Shown: positions 8,927-17,891, numbered from the stretch's first letter. The stretch: 64,000 bases of DNA from Bacteroidales bacterium WCE2008 (GCA_900167925.1 FUZM01000006.1:50063-114062), one strand, 5' to 3'. Made by a program: numbers and translations. The notes: generated by a model from the sequence alone, not told the origin.

Positions 8927-10009
8927 CTATTCGCTGATTACTTTGTTTCCACGTATCTTGTCAGACTCTTCCAATCCGGAAAGAACCTGGATGTTGACTC
9001 CGTCGCTTAGTCCGGTCTTGATCTGCCTGCGGGTATATCCGTTGGCTGCATCTCCGACATAGACATAAGTGCTGTCTCCGTCGAATTCGACCGCGCTTTC
9101 AGGTACGGAAAGTACGGATTCCTTCTTCTCGAGGACAATGGTAGCGTTGGCGCTGTATCCCGAGCGGATCTTTATGTCCGAAGGAATGGCAACCGCAGCC
9201 TTGATCTCGAACTGGTTGGCTCCGTTGTTGACGATAGCCTTAGGGGAGACATACTCGAGGACGGCGTCATAGCTGAGGTCCTGGAGGGCACCGATGGTTA
9301 TGCTTACAGGCATTCCTTCAGACAGTCTTCCGACTTCAGTCTCGTCGACATTGCCGTCGAAGATAAGGTCGTTCATGTTGGCGACTGTAGCAATTGTCGT
9401 ACCATCGTTGAATGTGTTGCTGAGTATGACAGAATTGCCGACTTTGACAGGAATGTCGAGAATCAGACCTGACACGGTGGATCTTACGAGAGTCGAGCTG
9501 GAGGAAGCGTTTGTCTTGGAAACTCCGTCCCGGATTACTTCGAGAGCATCCTGGGATGCGGAATATTCTTCCTTGGCCTGCTCGAGAGCCTGGCGGACCT
9601 GCTCGAATTCCTCGGCGCTGACAAGCTGCTTGTCATAGAGGGCTTTTTCTCTGTCGAAGTTGGTCTGCGCCTGCTTGAGATTGATCTCGGAAAGGCGCAC
9701 CCTGCTCTGGGCGGCACTGAGCGAACTCATGTCAGGGATGACCTTTACTCTGGCTATGACTTCTCCGGCTGCGACCTGCTGGCCCGCCTCTTTATAGAGT
9801 TCGGAGATGATACCGCTGATCTGCGGCTTGATGTTTACTTCGTTGCGCGGGATTATCTTGCCGGTGACCACTGCGGTACGCGAGATATCCTTCAGCGAAG
9901 GGTTGATCTCCTCATAGACGTCTTTCTTCGTCTTCGAGTTGTTGTAGAGGAACATGAATGTCCCGACGAACAGGATGGCCAGCAAGGCCCAGATAATGTA
10001 CTTTTTCAT
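8927..10009 (-). CDS. HlyD/MacA-type periplasmic adaptor (membrane fusion protein)
   Basis: 360 residues: one N-terminal membrane anchor (about 4-22), a lipoyl-like half motif (VKPQISGIISELYKEAGQQV), a helical hairpin (about 80-165, rich in Gln, Glu and Ala), then beta-barrel and membrane-proximal domains. It links the inner-membrane permeases encoded upstream to the TolC-like channel encoded 2 nt downstream. The start ATG at 10009 lies 25 nt after the permease stop. Confidence 0.93.
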   Translation of the reverse strand: MKKYIIWALLAILFVGTFMFLYNNSKTKKDVYEEINPSLKDISRTAVVTGKIIPRNEVNIKPQISGIISELYKEAGQQVAAGEVIARVKVIPDMSSLSAAQSRVRLSEINLKQAQTNFDREKALYDKQLVSAEEFEQVRQALEQAKEEYSASQDALEVIRDGVSKTNASSSSTLVRSTVSGLILDIPVKVGNSVILSNTFNDGTTIATVANMNDLIFDGNVDETEVGRLSEGMPVSITIGALQDLSYDAVLEYVSPKAIVNNGANQFEIKAAVAIPSDIKIRSGYSANATIVLEKKESVLSVPESAVEFDGDSTYVYVGDAANGYTRRQIKTGLSDGVNIQVLSGLEESDKIRGNKVISE

Positions 10010-10034
10010 ATTGAGTTATGTTTTATTTTTCTAA

Positions 10035-11267
10035 TTATTCTTCTCTCATCGCATCTACAGGTTTTATTTCCATCGCTCTCTTGGCAGGGGCCAGTCCGGC
10101 GAGCACTCCGAGTACCAGAAGTATTGACAGGACGACCATGGCGGAGCCGAAGCTTACCTGGAAACTACCGTCGGACGAGGTCATGTCAACGATTGAAAGG
10201 ATTCCTACCGAAACAATGATTCCAATCATTCCGGAAACCAGAGTCAGCAGTACGCTTTCCTCCATGATCTGGGTGATTATGACGCCCGGAGTCGCTCCTA
10301 TGGCTCTGCGTATTCCGATTTCTGTCGTACGTTCCTTTACCGAAACCATCATGATGTTGGACACTCCGATCACCGCAGCCAGGATTGTTCCGAAACCGAC
10401 GATCCAGATAAGAAGATTGACACCTTTGAAAAGGTTGTCCATTATTCCGAAAAGAAGCTCCAGATTGAGCGTCATTATCGCTTTTTTGTCATCCGGGTCG
10501 AAATAATGGTTCCTGGCCAGTATTGTCTTGGCTTTCTCAAGTATATCCTTTATCTTGAAACCGTCTTTGGCTGTCAGGCAGAGAATGTCTATATCTTCAC
10601 CTCTGTTGTAGATTTTCTGGATTACGGTTATCGGGATAGTGATGCTTTCCGCTGATCTTCCGTTTATGCTTATGCCGCCCTGGGCGTAATCTACGCCTAC
10701 TACCATATAGCTGATACCGTCAAGCTGGATGAATTTTCCGCAAGGGTCTTCTCCTTCTACGAAGAGATTGGTATATATGCTTTTGCCTATGACGCAGACT
10801 TTCCTTTCCTGCTGGATGTCTATTTCATTGAGGTATCTTCCGTATTTGATTTTCGGAGCCTCTATTTCGCTATAGTCAGGTCTTACTCCTTTAGCGTGGC
10901 AGGATGCCTCGTTTACTTCGAAGACCGCCTTTGACGACCAGACGGAGACCATAGGGGAGACGGCCTTGACCTCTGGAATGCTCTGTTTGAGCTTTTCGAT
11001 GTCTGTTGTCTCGAGGTTCCAGCTCCTGCCGCTCTTGAAACCCTTGTATGGCTTGGAGGTCTGCGTTGCGCCTATGAAACCTGAGTTCGTGGCGAATCCG
11101 TCAAACTGCATGGTTATCTGGTCTTTCACGCCTTTTCCTCCTCCCATCAATATGAGCAGCATGAAGATGCCCCAGAAGACTCCGAATCCGGTCAGTATGC
11201 TACGGGTCCGGTTGCGGGTGATAGCTTCAGTAAGCTCCTGTAAAATATCTCTGTTAAAGTATTTCAT
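10035..11267 (-). CDS. MacB-like ABC transporter permease (second subunit)
   Basis: 410 residues. An N-terminal membrane segment follows an amphipathic start (TGFGVFWGIFMLLILMGGG), then a large periplasmic MacB_PCD domain (about 50-260), then three C-terminal helices with the coupling motif ERTTEIGIRRAIGATPG. There is no nucleotide-binding domain, so it must share the ATPase at 12532-13194. ATGA overlap with the preceding permease gene suggests translational coupling. The two permeases are diverged paralogues and probably form a heterodimer. Confidence 0.93.
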   Translation of the reverse strand: MKYFNRDILQELTEAITRNRTRSILTGFGVFWGIFMLLILMGGGKGVKDQITMQFDGFATNSGFIGATQTSKPYKGFKSGRSWNLETTDIEKLKQSIPEVKAVSPMVSVWSSKAVFEVNEASCHAKGVRPDYSEIEAPKIKYGRYLNEIDIQQERKVCVIGKSIYTNLFVEGEDPCGKFIQLDGISYMVVGVDYAQGGISINGRSAESITIPITVIQKIYNRGEDIDILCLTAKDGFKIKDILEKAKTILARNHYFDPDDKKAIMTLNLELLFGIMDNLFKGVNLLIWIVGFGTILAAVIGVSNIMMVSVKERTTEIGIRRAIGATPGVIITQIMEESVLLTLVSGMIGIIVSVGILSIVDMTSSDGSFQVSFGSAMVVLSILLVLGVLAGLAPAKRAMEIKPVDAMREE

Positions 11268-12535
11268 TCTGCTCTGAGTGCTTCAATTGGTTTGACTTTG
11301 GTGGCCTTCCATGCCGGAATCATTCCTGCAATCGTGCCTGCTATTATCAGCAGAAGAGTCGCTTCTACTGCCGTGCTCATGCTTACCCCCGGGTTGACGA
11401 AGATTGTTGCCTTGGCGACACCGACGTCGATAGCTTTGTCCGACATGGTTATGTCCATAATCTTGTTGGCCGCGATTCCGAGGACCATTCCGATATACCC
11501 GAAGAAGGCTGTTATCGTTATGCTTTCGGCGATGACCAGTTTGAGGATTTCAGCCGGCCGGGCTCCTATCGCCTTACGGATGCCGAATTCATGGGTCCTT
11601 TCCTTTACGGTTATGAGCATGATATTCGATATTCCGACGATACCGCTTATTAGGGTGAGAAGACCGAGAATCCACAGCGCTTTGCGTATCTTTTTTGCCA
11701 CGCTGCCAAGTCTCTGCCTGTTCACTGCATTGTTGTAGGCTTCAATTGTCCTGGTATCGGTGGGGTCGGCATGGTGGTGTAAATTGAAAGCTCGACGGTA
11801 GTTCTCCTCGAATTCTTTGTTCTTTTCTTCGGTGTCAAGCCCGTGGAATGTCAGCTGGATCCAGTCTATATTGTTACCTTTAGAGTATATGCTTGATACG
11901 GTCGTTGATGGTGCATATATGGTCACATTAACGAAGGAGGCTACGCTTTCATCGCTTTTATAGATTCCGACAATCTTGTAGATGAAGCCGCCTATGTCCA
12001 GATATTTCCCCACGAGAGTTGAAATCTTGACGCCTTTTTCAAGCATCTGGTCGGCCTCCTTGCTTCCGATGACCACAACTTTTCTCTGACCTTTCAGATC
12101 GTTTCCGTTTATGAAACGGCCGTGTACTATTTCTAAATTGTCTATTCCTTGGTACAGAGGGGTTACGCCCTCAAGTTCGCAGTTGAATGAATACTGGCCG
12201 TAGACCATCTGGGTCGTTTCGCTGACGATGGCGCTGACATCTTCTACGTATTCTCCGAAATAACCTTCGTCCAGAATATCCACGTCATGGCTGTCAAACT
12301 CAATATATCGGCCTTCCTTGTATCCTGCGTACGGTTTGGAGGTCCGCCTGTTGATTATCTCGATGGAGTTCGGGACGAGCGATATGTTCCCGGAGACGGA
12401 GTTCATGACTCCGTTTCCAGCACCGATCAGGGATATTATCATGAATATTCCCCAGGCGACCGAGAAACCGGTGAGCGCCGTCCTCAGTTTGTTCTGCCGG
12501 AGCGTACTCCATATTTCTTCGACAATGTCTCTCAT
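11264..12535 (-). CDS. MacB-like ABC transporter permease (first subunit)
   Basis: 423 residues with the same architecture as its neighbour: N-terminal helix near 20-42, a periplasmic domain to about 285, and three terminal helices. The coupling segment reads ERTHEFGIRKAIGARP and the protein ends IPAWKATKVKPIEALRAE, typical of the MacB/FtsX superfamily. Its start overlaps the ATPase stop (ATGA) and its own stop overlaps the next start, so three cistrons are tightly coupled. The system probably extrudes peptides, lipids or drugs from the periplasm; sequence alone does not say which. Confidence 0.93.
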   Translation of the reverse strand: MRDIVEEIWSTLRQNKLRTALTGFSVAWGIFMIISLIGAGNGVMNSVSGNISLVPNSIEIINRRTSKPYAGYKEGRYIEFDSHDVDILDEGYFGEYVEDVSAIVSETTQMVYGQYSFNCELEGVTPLYQGIDNLEIVHGRFINGNDLKGQRKVVVIGSKEADQMLEKGVKISTLVGKYLDIGGFIYKIVGIYKSDESVASFVNVTIYAPSTTVSSIYSKGNNIDWIQLTFHGLDTEEKNKEFEENYRRAFNLHHHADPTDTRTIEAYNNAVNRQRLGSVAKKIRKALWILGLLTLISGIVGISNIMLITVKERTHEFGIRKAIGARPAEILKLVIAESITITAFFGYIGMVLGIAANKIMDITMSDKAIDVGVAKATIFVNPGVSMSTAVEATLLLIIAGTIAGMIPAWKATKVKPIEALRAE

Positions 12536-13194
12536 AAGATCAGTCCGTCTTTGATTCTGATGACACGTTTGGTGTATTCTGTTACGGTCGGGTCATGGGT
12601 GACTACGATTATGGTCATATTCTCCGACTTGTTGAGGTCGCGGAGAAGTTCCATGATTTCGACGGATGTCTTGGAGTCGAGGGCTCCGGTCGGCTCGTCC
12701 GCAAGGATGATCTGCGGTCTGGTGATCAGGGCGCGTGCGATTGCGACCCTCTGTCTCTGGCCTCCGGACATTTCGTTAGGATAGTGGTCGGCCCAGTCCT
12801 TAATGCCCATTTTCTCGAGATACTCCATTGCGAGCTGATGGCGCTTCTTGCGCGGAACGCCCTGGTAGAAGAGGGGAAGTTCCACATTCTCCACGGCAGT
12901 CTTGAAACCTATGAGATTATATGACTGGAAGATAAATCCGATCATATGGTTTCTGTAGTACGCGCTGCGGGTTTCGCTGAGGTCTTTTATAAGTGTTCCG
13001 TCAAGCCTGTATTCCCCCTCATCGTAATTGTCGAGTATTCCGAGGATGTTCAGAAGCGTGGATTTTCCTGAGCCGGATGCGCCCATGATGGAGACGAATT
13101 CTCCTCGTTCTATGTCGAGGTCGATTCCTTTCAGGACGTGTAGTGGCTGACCGTTGTTGTAAGTCTTGTTTATGTTTCTTAGTTCAATTATCAT
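12532..13194 (-). CDS. ABC transporter ATP-binding protein (MacB/LolD family)
   Basis: 220 residues. Walker A GASGSGKST at 38-46, signature MSGGQRQRVAIARAL, Walker B IILADEPTGALD and the switch VTHD are all intact. It powers the two MacB-like permeases encoded immediately downstream. First gene of the efflux operon. Its 5' region holds a perfect palindrome next to a near-consensus -7 box (see 13196-13217), which suggests transcriptional control by a dimeric regulator not encoded nearby. Confidence 0.95.
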   Translation of the reverse strand: MIIELRNINKTYNNGQPLHVLKGIDLDIERGEFVSIMGASGSGKSTLLNILGILDNYDEGEYRLDGTLIKDLSETRSAYYRNHMIGFIFQSYNLIGFKTAVENVELPLFYQGVPRKKRHQLAMEYLEKMGIKDWADHYPNEMSGGQRQRVAIARALITRPQIILADEPTGALDSKTSVEIMELLRDLNKSENMTIIVVTHDPTVTEYTKRVIRIKDGLIL

Positions 13195-13195
13195 A

Positions 13196-13226
13196 GTGTA
13201 TTAGTTTAATAATACACTGCAAATAT
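13196..13226 (-). promoter_or_regulatory. Efflux-operon promoter region with perfect palindrome
   Basis: On the minus strand a -7-like box GATATTTG (13226-13219; consensus TAnnTTTG, one mismatch) lies directly upstream of a perfect inverted repeat with arms gtgtatta/taatacac (13196-13203 and 13210-13217) and a 6-nt centre. The palindrome covers the expected transcription start and the 2-21 nt ahead of the ATPase start codon, a good operator position. A small direct repeat AGATAT-TGC-AGATAT lies just upstream (about 13240-13255). The regulator's identity is unknown. Confidence 0.5.
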
Positions 13227-13315
13227 CGGAATTATTTTGATATCTGCAATATCTGACCCAAACTTTTTATAAAAAATGTGCCAAATATCCTGTTTCTCAG
13301 TATACAGCATTGTTT

Positions 13316-13445
13316 TGGCTGGGGGACTAGTGTCTCCGGCTGACGTCTTCGCTTCGCTCGACCCCTCCCAGCCTGACGGCCGGGCCCCTCCCTCTTACGT
13401 GGCCGAGGGTGGCCACGGTCACCGGAGACACTAGTCCTCCAGCCA
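13316..13445. repeat. 130-bp palindromic intergenic element with 24-bp terminal inverted repeats
   Basis: The ends are inverted copies matching at 23 of 24 positions (13316-13339 and 13422-13445; core ggactagtgtctccgg). The interior is GC-rich and contains a second hairpin (gtggcc...ggccac at about 13399-13416). It fills the gap between the ispF stop and the efflux promoter. No transposase frame and no convincing target duplication are seen. A diverged relative of its right half, in reverse orientation, is at 19249-19330. It behaves like a REP/BIME or MITE-type repeat. Confidence 0.7.
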
Positions 13446-13483
13446 GAAGATAAGACTGTTATTATGAAAATTTTTAGAGAAGA

Positions 13484-13975
13484 TTATCTATATAGGAGTG
13501 CGGTAGCCCAGACCTGGCAGCCTTCGCAGCGGCCGACAAATCCGAGATGCTCGGTAGTGGTCGCTTTTATGGACACGCAATCTTCTCCGATGCCGAGAAC
13601 TCCGGCGAGAGTCGCCCTCATCGCAGGAACATACGAACCTATCTTCGGCTTCTGGAGAGCTATGGTAATATCGACATTGCCCACGGACCAGCCTTTGCCG
13701 GAAACCAGCCCGACAACCTTGGAGAGCAGAATCTTGCTGTCAGCTCCTTTCCATTCGTCTGAAGTATCCGGGAAATGGTGGCCGATATCCCCGAGAGCGA
13801 GAGCGCCGAGGAGGGCGTCGCAAAGGGCGTGGATAGCTACATCTCCGTCAGAATGGGCCACGAAGCCGACAGGACTCTCGATGCGCACTCCTCCGAGCCA
13901 CATAGGCAGGCCTTCAGCTACCGCATGTACATCATATCCGTTACCGATTCTGAAAGGGCAGACGTTCTTATCCAT
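13484..13975 (-). CDS. ispF: 2-C-methyl-D-erythritol 2,4-cyclodiphosphate synthase
   Basis: 163 residues. Fifth enzyme of the non-mevalonate (MEP) isoprenoid route; converts CDP-methylerythritol 2-phosphate to the cyclodiphosphate. The signature RIGNGYDVHAV places the metal ligands Asp15 and His17 near the N-terminus, followed by HSDGDVAIHALCDALLGAL and GDIGHHFPDTS. I chose the ATG at 13975 because the frame further upstream offers only a TTG at 14002 and the family normally begins a few residues before RIGxGYDVH. The gene is monocistronic as far as visible, divergent from the small membrane protein gene at 14053. Confidence 0.95.
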   Translation of the reverse strand: MDKNVCPFRIGNGYDVHAVAEGLPMWLGGVRIESPVGFVAHSDGDVAIHALCDALLGALALGDIGHHFPDTSDEWKGADSKILLSKVVGLVSGKGWSVGNVDITIALQKPKIGSYVPAMRATLAGVLGIGEDCVSIKATTTEHLGFVGRCEGCQVWATALLYR

Positions 13976-14020
13976 GATAATTCGAAATTGATCCGAAAGC
14001 AAAAATACGGAAAAAATGCA

Positions 14021-14028
14021 TATCTTTG
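14021..14028 (+). promoter_or_regulatory. Bacteroidetes -7 box for the mutL operon
   Basis: TATCTTTG matches TAnnTTTG exactly, 24 nt ahead of the ATG at 14053. No clear TTG is present at -33. It probably drives the small membrane protein, mutL and the closely spaced genes that follow. Confidence 0.55.
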
Positions 14029-14052
14029 TTAATTGATATTAAAAAACAGATT

Positions 14053-14352
14053 ATGGCAGGATTCGGATGGTTCGGAGACCAGGAACACAGGGTCTTTAAT
14101 TATAAGCCAATTTACTACGACGAGGAGAAGGAAAAGCGCCGTCAGATGTTCGGAAAAGTTGACGGAAGCGCCGAAGCAGAGCAGAAGTCGGAGGGTTATA
14201 CTCCGGGTTCGTATATCCAGGGCGCTTTCCGTAACGGAAACTATGCCCGTAAACGCGGGGCTACAAGGGCCCAGTCCATAATCGGGATAATCGGCCTGCT
14301 TCTTGTAGCCGGAATTCTTATCTTCTTTACAAAATTCTACGCACTCTTCTAG
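14053..14352 (+). CDS. Conserved small membrane protein upstream of mutL
   Basis: 99 residues beginning MAGFGWFGDQEHRVFNYKPIYYD; a basic, disordered middle and one C-terminal transmembrane helix (about 75-95, IIGIIGLLLVAGILIFF). Proteins of this type precede mutL in many Bacteroidales and are often mislabelled as riboflavin synthase subunit beta. Function unknown; tail-anchored topology is inferred. The gap to mutL is 9 nt. Confidence 0.75.
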   Translation: MAGFGWFGDQEHRVFNYKPIYYDEEKEKRRQMFGKVDGSAEAEQKSEGYTPGSYIQGAFRNGNYARKRGATRAQSIIGIIGLLLVAGILIFFTKFYALF

Positions 14353-14361
14353 ACCTGAACG

Positions 14362-16137
14362 ATGGAAATCAGAATACTACCGGGCAATATCGCTAATATG
14401 ATTGCCGCGGGCGAGGTCGTACAGCGGCCTGCGTCTGTGGTGAAGGAACTTGTGGAGAACGCTGTCGATGCCGGAGCGGACCAGATTACCGTCGTCATAA
14501 CAGATGCAGGAAGGACTCTCATACAAGTCATAGACAATGGCTGCGGAATGTCTCCCGACGAGGCTGTCCTCTGCTTCGAGCGTCATGCTACCTCGAAACT
14601 CGCGACCGCTGAAGATCTGCAGCATATATGTACATTCGGCTTTCGCGGAGAGGCTCTCGCTTCGATTGCCGCTGTCGCCGAGGTGACTCTCAAGACAAGA
14701 CGTGAGGAAGACGAAGTCGGCTGTCAGGTCGAATTCGCCGATTCGAAGCACCTCGCGACCGAGGAAGTCTCCGCTCCCCGGGGATGCAACTTTGCCGTAC
14801 GGAACCTGTTCTACAATGTCCCGGCGCGAAGGAAATTCCTGAAATCCGACAACGTCGAATTCAAGCATATCATAGAAGAATTCACCCGCGTGGCTCTTAC
14901 CCGCCCGGAGATAGGCTTCACCCTTACCCACAACGGTAAGGACGTGTATGTCCTCAAGCCGGCGAAATCCCTGAAATTCCGTATCCAGGACCTTCTCGGC
15001 GGTTCGGCCGTCGATAACGTCGTCGATATAAGCGCCGACACCTCCGTCGTAAAGGTCAGCGGTTACATCAGCAGCCCGGAGAGCGCACGCAAGACTCCAG
15101 GAATGCAGTTCTTCTTCGTCAACGGCCGTTTCTTCCGCAGCCCATATCTGCACAAGGCCGTCATGAACGCCTACGAGAACCTCATTCCAGACGGAGCTAC
15201 TCCGGCATATTTTATCTACCTGACTGTCGATCCGCAGACTATAGATGTCAATATCCATCCGACAAAGACCGAAATAAAGTTTTCTGAGGATTCCGTGATC
15301 TTCCAGGTGCTGTTCGCATGCATCCGTGAAGCTATAGGCAGGAACTCCTTCGGCGCGGCGATCGACTTCGATGCTCCGGTCAGCGACATTCCGGTGATCA
15401 GCCGGGATTATGAGAAATACCGTCCGGCCGACCTGACTCCTGATACCAGCTTCGATCCGGGTTACAACCCGTTCGAGCCTGACACTCACTCTTCCGCCCC
15501 GGCCCAGGACTATTCCAAATACATAGACAGGCGCGAGGAATATGGCCGCCTCTTCGAAGAAAAGGCTGCTCCGAGTTCGTCTGTGATAATATGGCAGAGC
15601 AAATACATACTTACCCCGTCACGGGACGGCGTCCTCGTCGTCAACATCCGACGTGCCCGCGAGAGGATTCTATATGAAAAGTTCATAAAATCGGTCGAGG
15701 TCAACGGCCATGTCAGCCAGAGCGCGCTGTTTCCGGTCCAGGTGGCCGTCGGAGCGGAGCACCGGCTGCTGTTCGACGAACATGAAGACCTGCTGCACAA
15801 GCTTGGCTTCGACATCAGCGCCTTCGGCACGGACACAATCGTAGTCAACGGAGTTCCGGAAGGTTTCTCCTGCGATTCGTCGAAGGTCGAGGCGATGGTC
15901 GCCGACCTGGTACTGATACTTGAGGATGACTCCGCCGGACTTGCCGGAATAATGGAGGCCGCAATGGCAGAGAAATTCGCAAGAATGGGTGCCGCGGAAG
16001 GGGACAACCTGACCTCTTCCTATGAGGCCCAGCGTCTTGTGGATGCGCTTTTCGCCTGCCAGAACCCTGAATATACTCCGGGAGGAAAGAAGACTATGTC
16101 ACTTCTCTCTCCGGAGGAAATCGAAAAGAAATTCTGA
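14362..16137 (+). CDS. mutL: DNA mismatch repair protein MutL, endonuclease motif degenerate
   Basis: 591 residues. The N-terminal GHKL ATPase is complete: ELVENAVDAGA, DNGCGM, and the ATP-lid region with TFGFRGEALASI. The central region (about 350-400) is a variable linker. In the C-terminal dimerisation domain the usual DQHAxxExxxxE metal-binding motif reads NIRRARERILYE (from residue 428): the Asp, Gln and His are replaced. The C-terminal CPHGRP motif is TPGGKK. So the ATPase should work but the nicking activity is predicted to be lost or altered. Two nucleotides separate it from the rhomboid gene. Confidence 0.95.
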   Translation: MEIRILPGNIANMIAAGEVVQRPASVVKELVENAVDAGADQITVVITDAGRTLIQVIDNGCGMSPDEAVLCFERHATSKLATAEDLQHICTFGFRGEALASIAAVAEVTLKTRREEDEVGCQVEFADSKHLATEEVSAPRGCNFAVRNLFYNVPARRKFLKSDNVEFKHIIEEFTRVALTRPEIGFTLTHNGKDVYVLKPAKSLKFRIQDLLGGSAVDNVVDISADTSVVKVSGYISSPESARKTPGMQFFFVNGRFFRSPYLHKAVMNAYENLIPDGATPAYFIYLTVDPQTIDVNIHPTKTEIKFSEDSVIFQVLFACIREAIGRNSFGAAIDFDAPVSDIPVISRDYEKYRPADLTPDTSFDPGYNPFEPDTHSSAPAQDYSKYIDRREEYGRLFEEKAAPSSSVIIWQSKYILTPSRDGVLVVNIRRARERILYEKFIKSVEVNGHVSQSALFPVQVAVGAEHRLLFDEHEDLLHKLGFDISAFGTDTIVVNGVPEGFSCDSSKVEAMVADLVLILEDDSAGLAGIMEAAMAEKFARMGAAEGDNLTSSYEAQRLVDALFACQNPEYTPGGKKTMSLLSPEEIEKKF

Positions 16138-16139
16138 TT

Positions 16140-16784
16140 ATGTTCAATATCCCGAAAGTAACAAAGAATATATTGATAGTCAATGTGATAATGTTTGTAT
16201 TCACATTGATTAACGAAGATTTCATGATAAGGACCTTCGCCTTGTTCTATCCTACCTCTCCGCTGTTCAGGATCTGGCAGCCGGTCACCCATATGTTCAT
16301 GCACGGAGGCTTCATGCATATCTTCTTCAATATGTATACTCTCGTCCTTTTCGGCTCTGTGTTGGAACGGGCGATAGGACCGAAGAAGTTTCTGGTATTC
16401 TATTTCATTACCGGACTCGGCGCAGCGGCTCTCCATCTGGGTGTCCAGCACCTGCAGTTCGCTGCGAATGCCGGCAACTACCAGGCCCTTGTCAATATTC
16501 TGAGAACCCCTACTGTCGGCGCTTCGGGAGCAATCTACGGCATCCTTATCGGATATGCGATGCTTTATCCGGAATCGGTGCTTACTCTGATATTCCCTCC
16601 GGTATCCCTGAAGGCCCGCTGGCTTGTGATCATATTCGTGGTCATCGAACTGGCGACAGGTATTTTCGATACCGCAGACGGAGTAGCTCATTTCGCCCAT
16701 CTCGGAGGAATGCTGTTCGGCTTTCTCCTTATGTTCTACTGGAAAAAGTATTATAGACTATACAACAGGGACAAATGGTTCTAG
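16140..16784 (+). CDS. Rhomboid family intramembrane serine protease
   Basis: 214 residues, about six membrane helices. The catalytic Ser129 lies in TVGASGAIYG and the catalytic His187 in HFAHLGGMLFG; the L1 loop WQPVTHMFMHGGFMHIFFNM is typical. It cleaves membrane-anchored proteins within the bilayer; its substrate is unknown. It is coupled to mutL (2-nt gap) and to the EEP phosphatase gene (3-nt gap). Confidence 0.94.
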   Translation: MFNIPKVTKNILIVNVIMFVFTLINEDFMIRTFALFYPTSPLFRIWQPVTHMFMHGGFMHIFFNMYTLVLFGSVLERAIGPKKFLVFYFITGLGAAALHLGVQHLQFAANAGNYQALVNILRTPTVGASGAIYGILIGYAMLYPESVLTLIFPPVSLKARWLVIIFVVIELATGIFDTADGVAHFAHLGGMLFGFLLMFYWKKYYRLYNRDKWF

Positions 16785-16787
16785 GCC

Positions 16788-17885
16788 ATGGCACGCAAGC
16801 AGAAAAAGAAACATAGCCTTTTCATGGGAATAACCTCCCGTGCAGTAATGCTCATTATTGCCGGGCTGCTGTTCCTGAGCTATTTTTCTGTGCTTTTCAA
16901 CCCGGCGGGGGCGTGGCTCATGACCCTTTTCGGTCTCATGTTCTTTCCCCTTCTTTTCCTGAATCTCGGGTTTGCGGTATGGGCTCTTCTGAGGCGTTCT
17001 TCCGCTGCCGCCATTCCGATAGTCGCGCTGCTGCCGGCGCTGCTCGTCTCGGGATGGTATGTCCAGTTCTCAGGATCGGATCTCGAGCCGGACGCTGACG
17101 ATATCCGGATAGTTTCCTATAATGTCGGCCGGTTTGCACTGCCGGACGGTACCATGGACAGGGAAGCCTGTGCCGATTCGGTGGTCTCTCTCCTGAAGCG
17201 TCAGGACGCCGATATCATTTGTCTCCAGGAGTTCTATATGAAGGATCCGGAAAAAGTGAAGTCCTTCCTCCGGCGTAATTTTCCCGGCTACCATGAGGAG
17301 TACTACGTATATCCGACACGGACGGGATGCTACGGCAACGTCACTCTCAGCAAGTTCCCTCTCGTGGGCAAGGGCAAGCTTGATTTCGAGAAGAGTTCCA
17401 ATCTGGCTCTTTATTGCGACTGCATAATCCGGGGAGTGCCTCTCCGTATTTACAACTGCCATTTCCAGAGTTATGCCATCTCGCTCTCCCATATCGCGGA
17501 GGGACTGAAGGGCGACTACAAGAAAATATTCCTCGACACCGAGGAGAAGATGAAAGTCTCCATAAGGCGCAGGCCGAAGCAGGTAGATGATGTGCTCAAG
17601 GATATCGAGAACTGCCCGACCGGAGCGATCATAACGGGAGACTTCAACGATACTCCGATGTCATATACATATATGAGGCTCAAGAGAGGAAGACGCGATT
17701 CGTTCGTGGATGCCGGCAAGGGATTCGGGGCGACTTTCACCTATCTGCGTCCGTTCCTGAGGATAGATTATATCCTTTTTCCGGAACAGTTCCGTGCGGT
17801 CTCCCACAGAGTTCTCAAAGAAAGATACTCGGACCATTTCCCTGTGGTTACTGATATTTCCCTGAAGGAAGCGGCCCAAAATTGA
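16788..17885 (+). CDS. Membrane-anchored endonuclease/exonuclease/phosphatase (EEP) family protein
   Basis: 365 residues. Two or three N-terminal membrane helices (about 18-90) precede an EEP domain with IVSYNVGRF (Asn), ICLQEFY (metal-binding Glu), ITGDFNDTP (Asp/Asn) and SDHFPVVTDI (His) in order, so all catalytic motifs are kept. Family members hydrolyse phosphodiesters of nucleic acids, lipids or inositol phosphates; here the catalytic domain would probably face outside the inner membrane. It commonly follows rhomboid genes in Bacteroidales. Substrate unknown. Confidence 0.85.
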   Translation: MARKQKKKHSLFMGITSRAVMLIIAGLLFLSYFSVLFNPAGAWLMTLFGLMFFPLLFLNLGFAVWALLRRSSAAAIPIVALLPALLVSGWYVQFSGSDLEPDADDIRIVSYNVGRFALPDGTMDREACADSVVSLLKRQDADIICLQEFYMKDPEKVKSFLRRNFPGYHEEYYVYPTRTGCYGNVTLSKFPLVGKGKLDFEKSSNLALYCDCIIRGVPLRIYNCHFQSYAISLSHIAEGLKGDYKKIFLDTEEKMKVSIRRRPKQVDDVLKDIENCPTGAIITGDFNDTPMSYTYMRLKRGRRDSFVDAGKGFGATFTYLRPFLRIDYILFPEQFRAVSHRVLKERYSDHFPVVTDISLKEAAQN

Positions 17886-17891
17886 TTTGTT

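Noticed and set aside
13316..13445. Rho-independent terminator for ispF
   Set aside because: Arms are strong but too far apart (82 nt) and no U run follows on the minus strand; a repeat element explains it better.
14377..15489. 370-codon open frame opposite mutL
   Set aside because: Shadow frame inside a conserved gene; no start context, promoter or recognisable motif.
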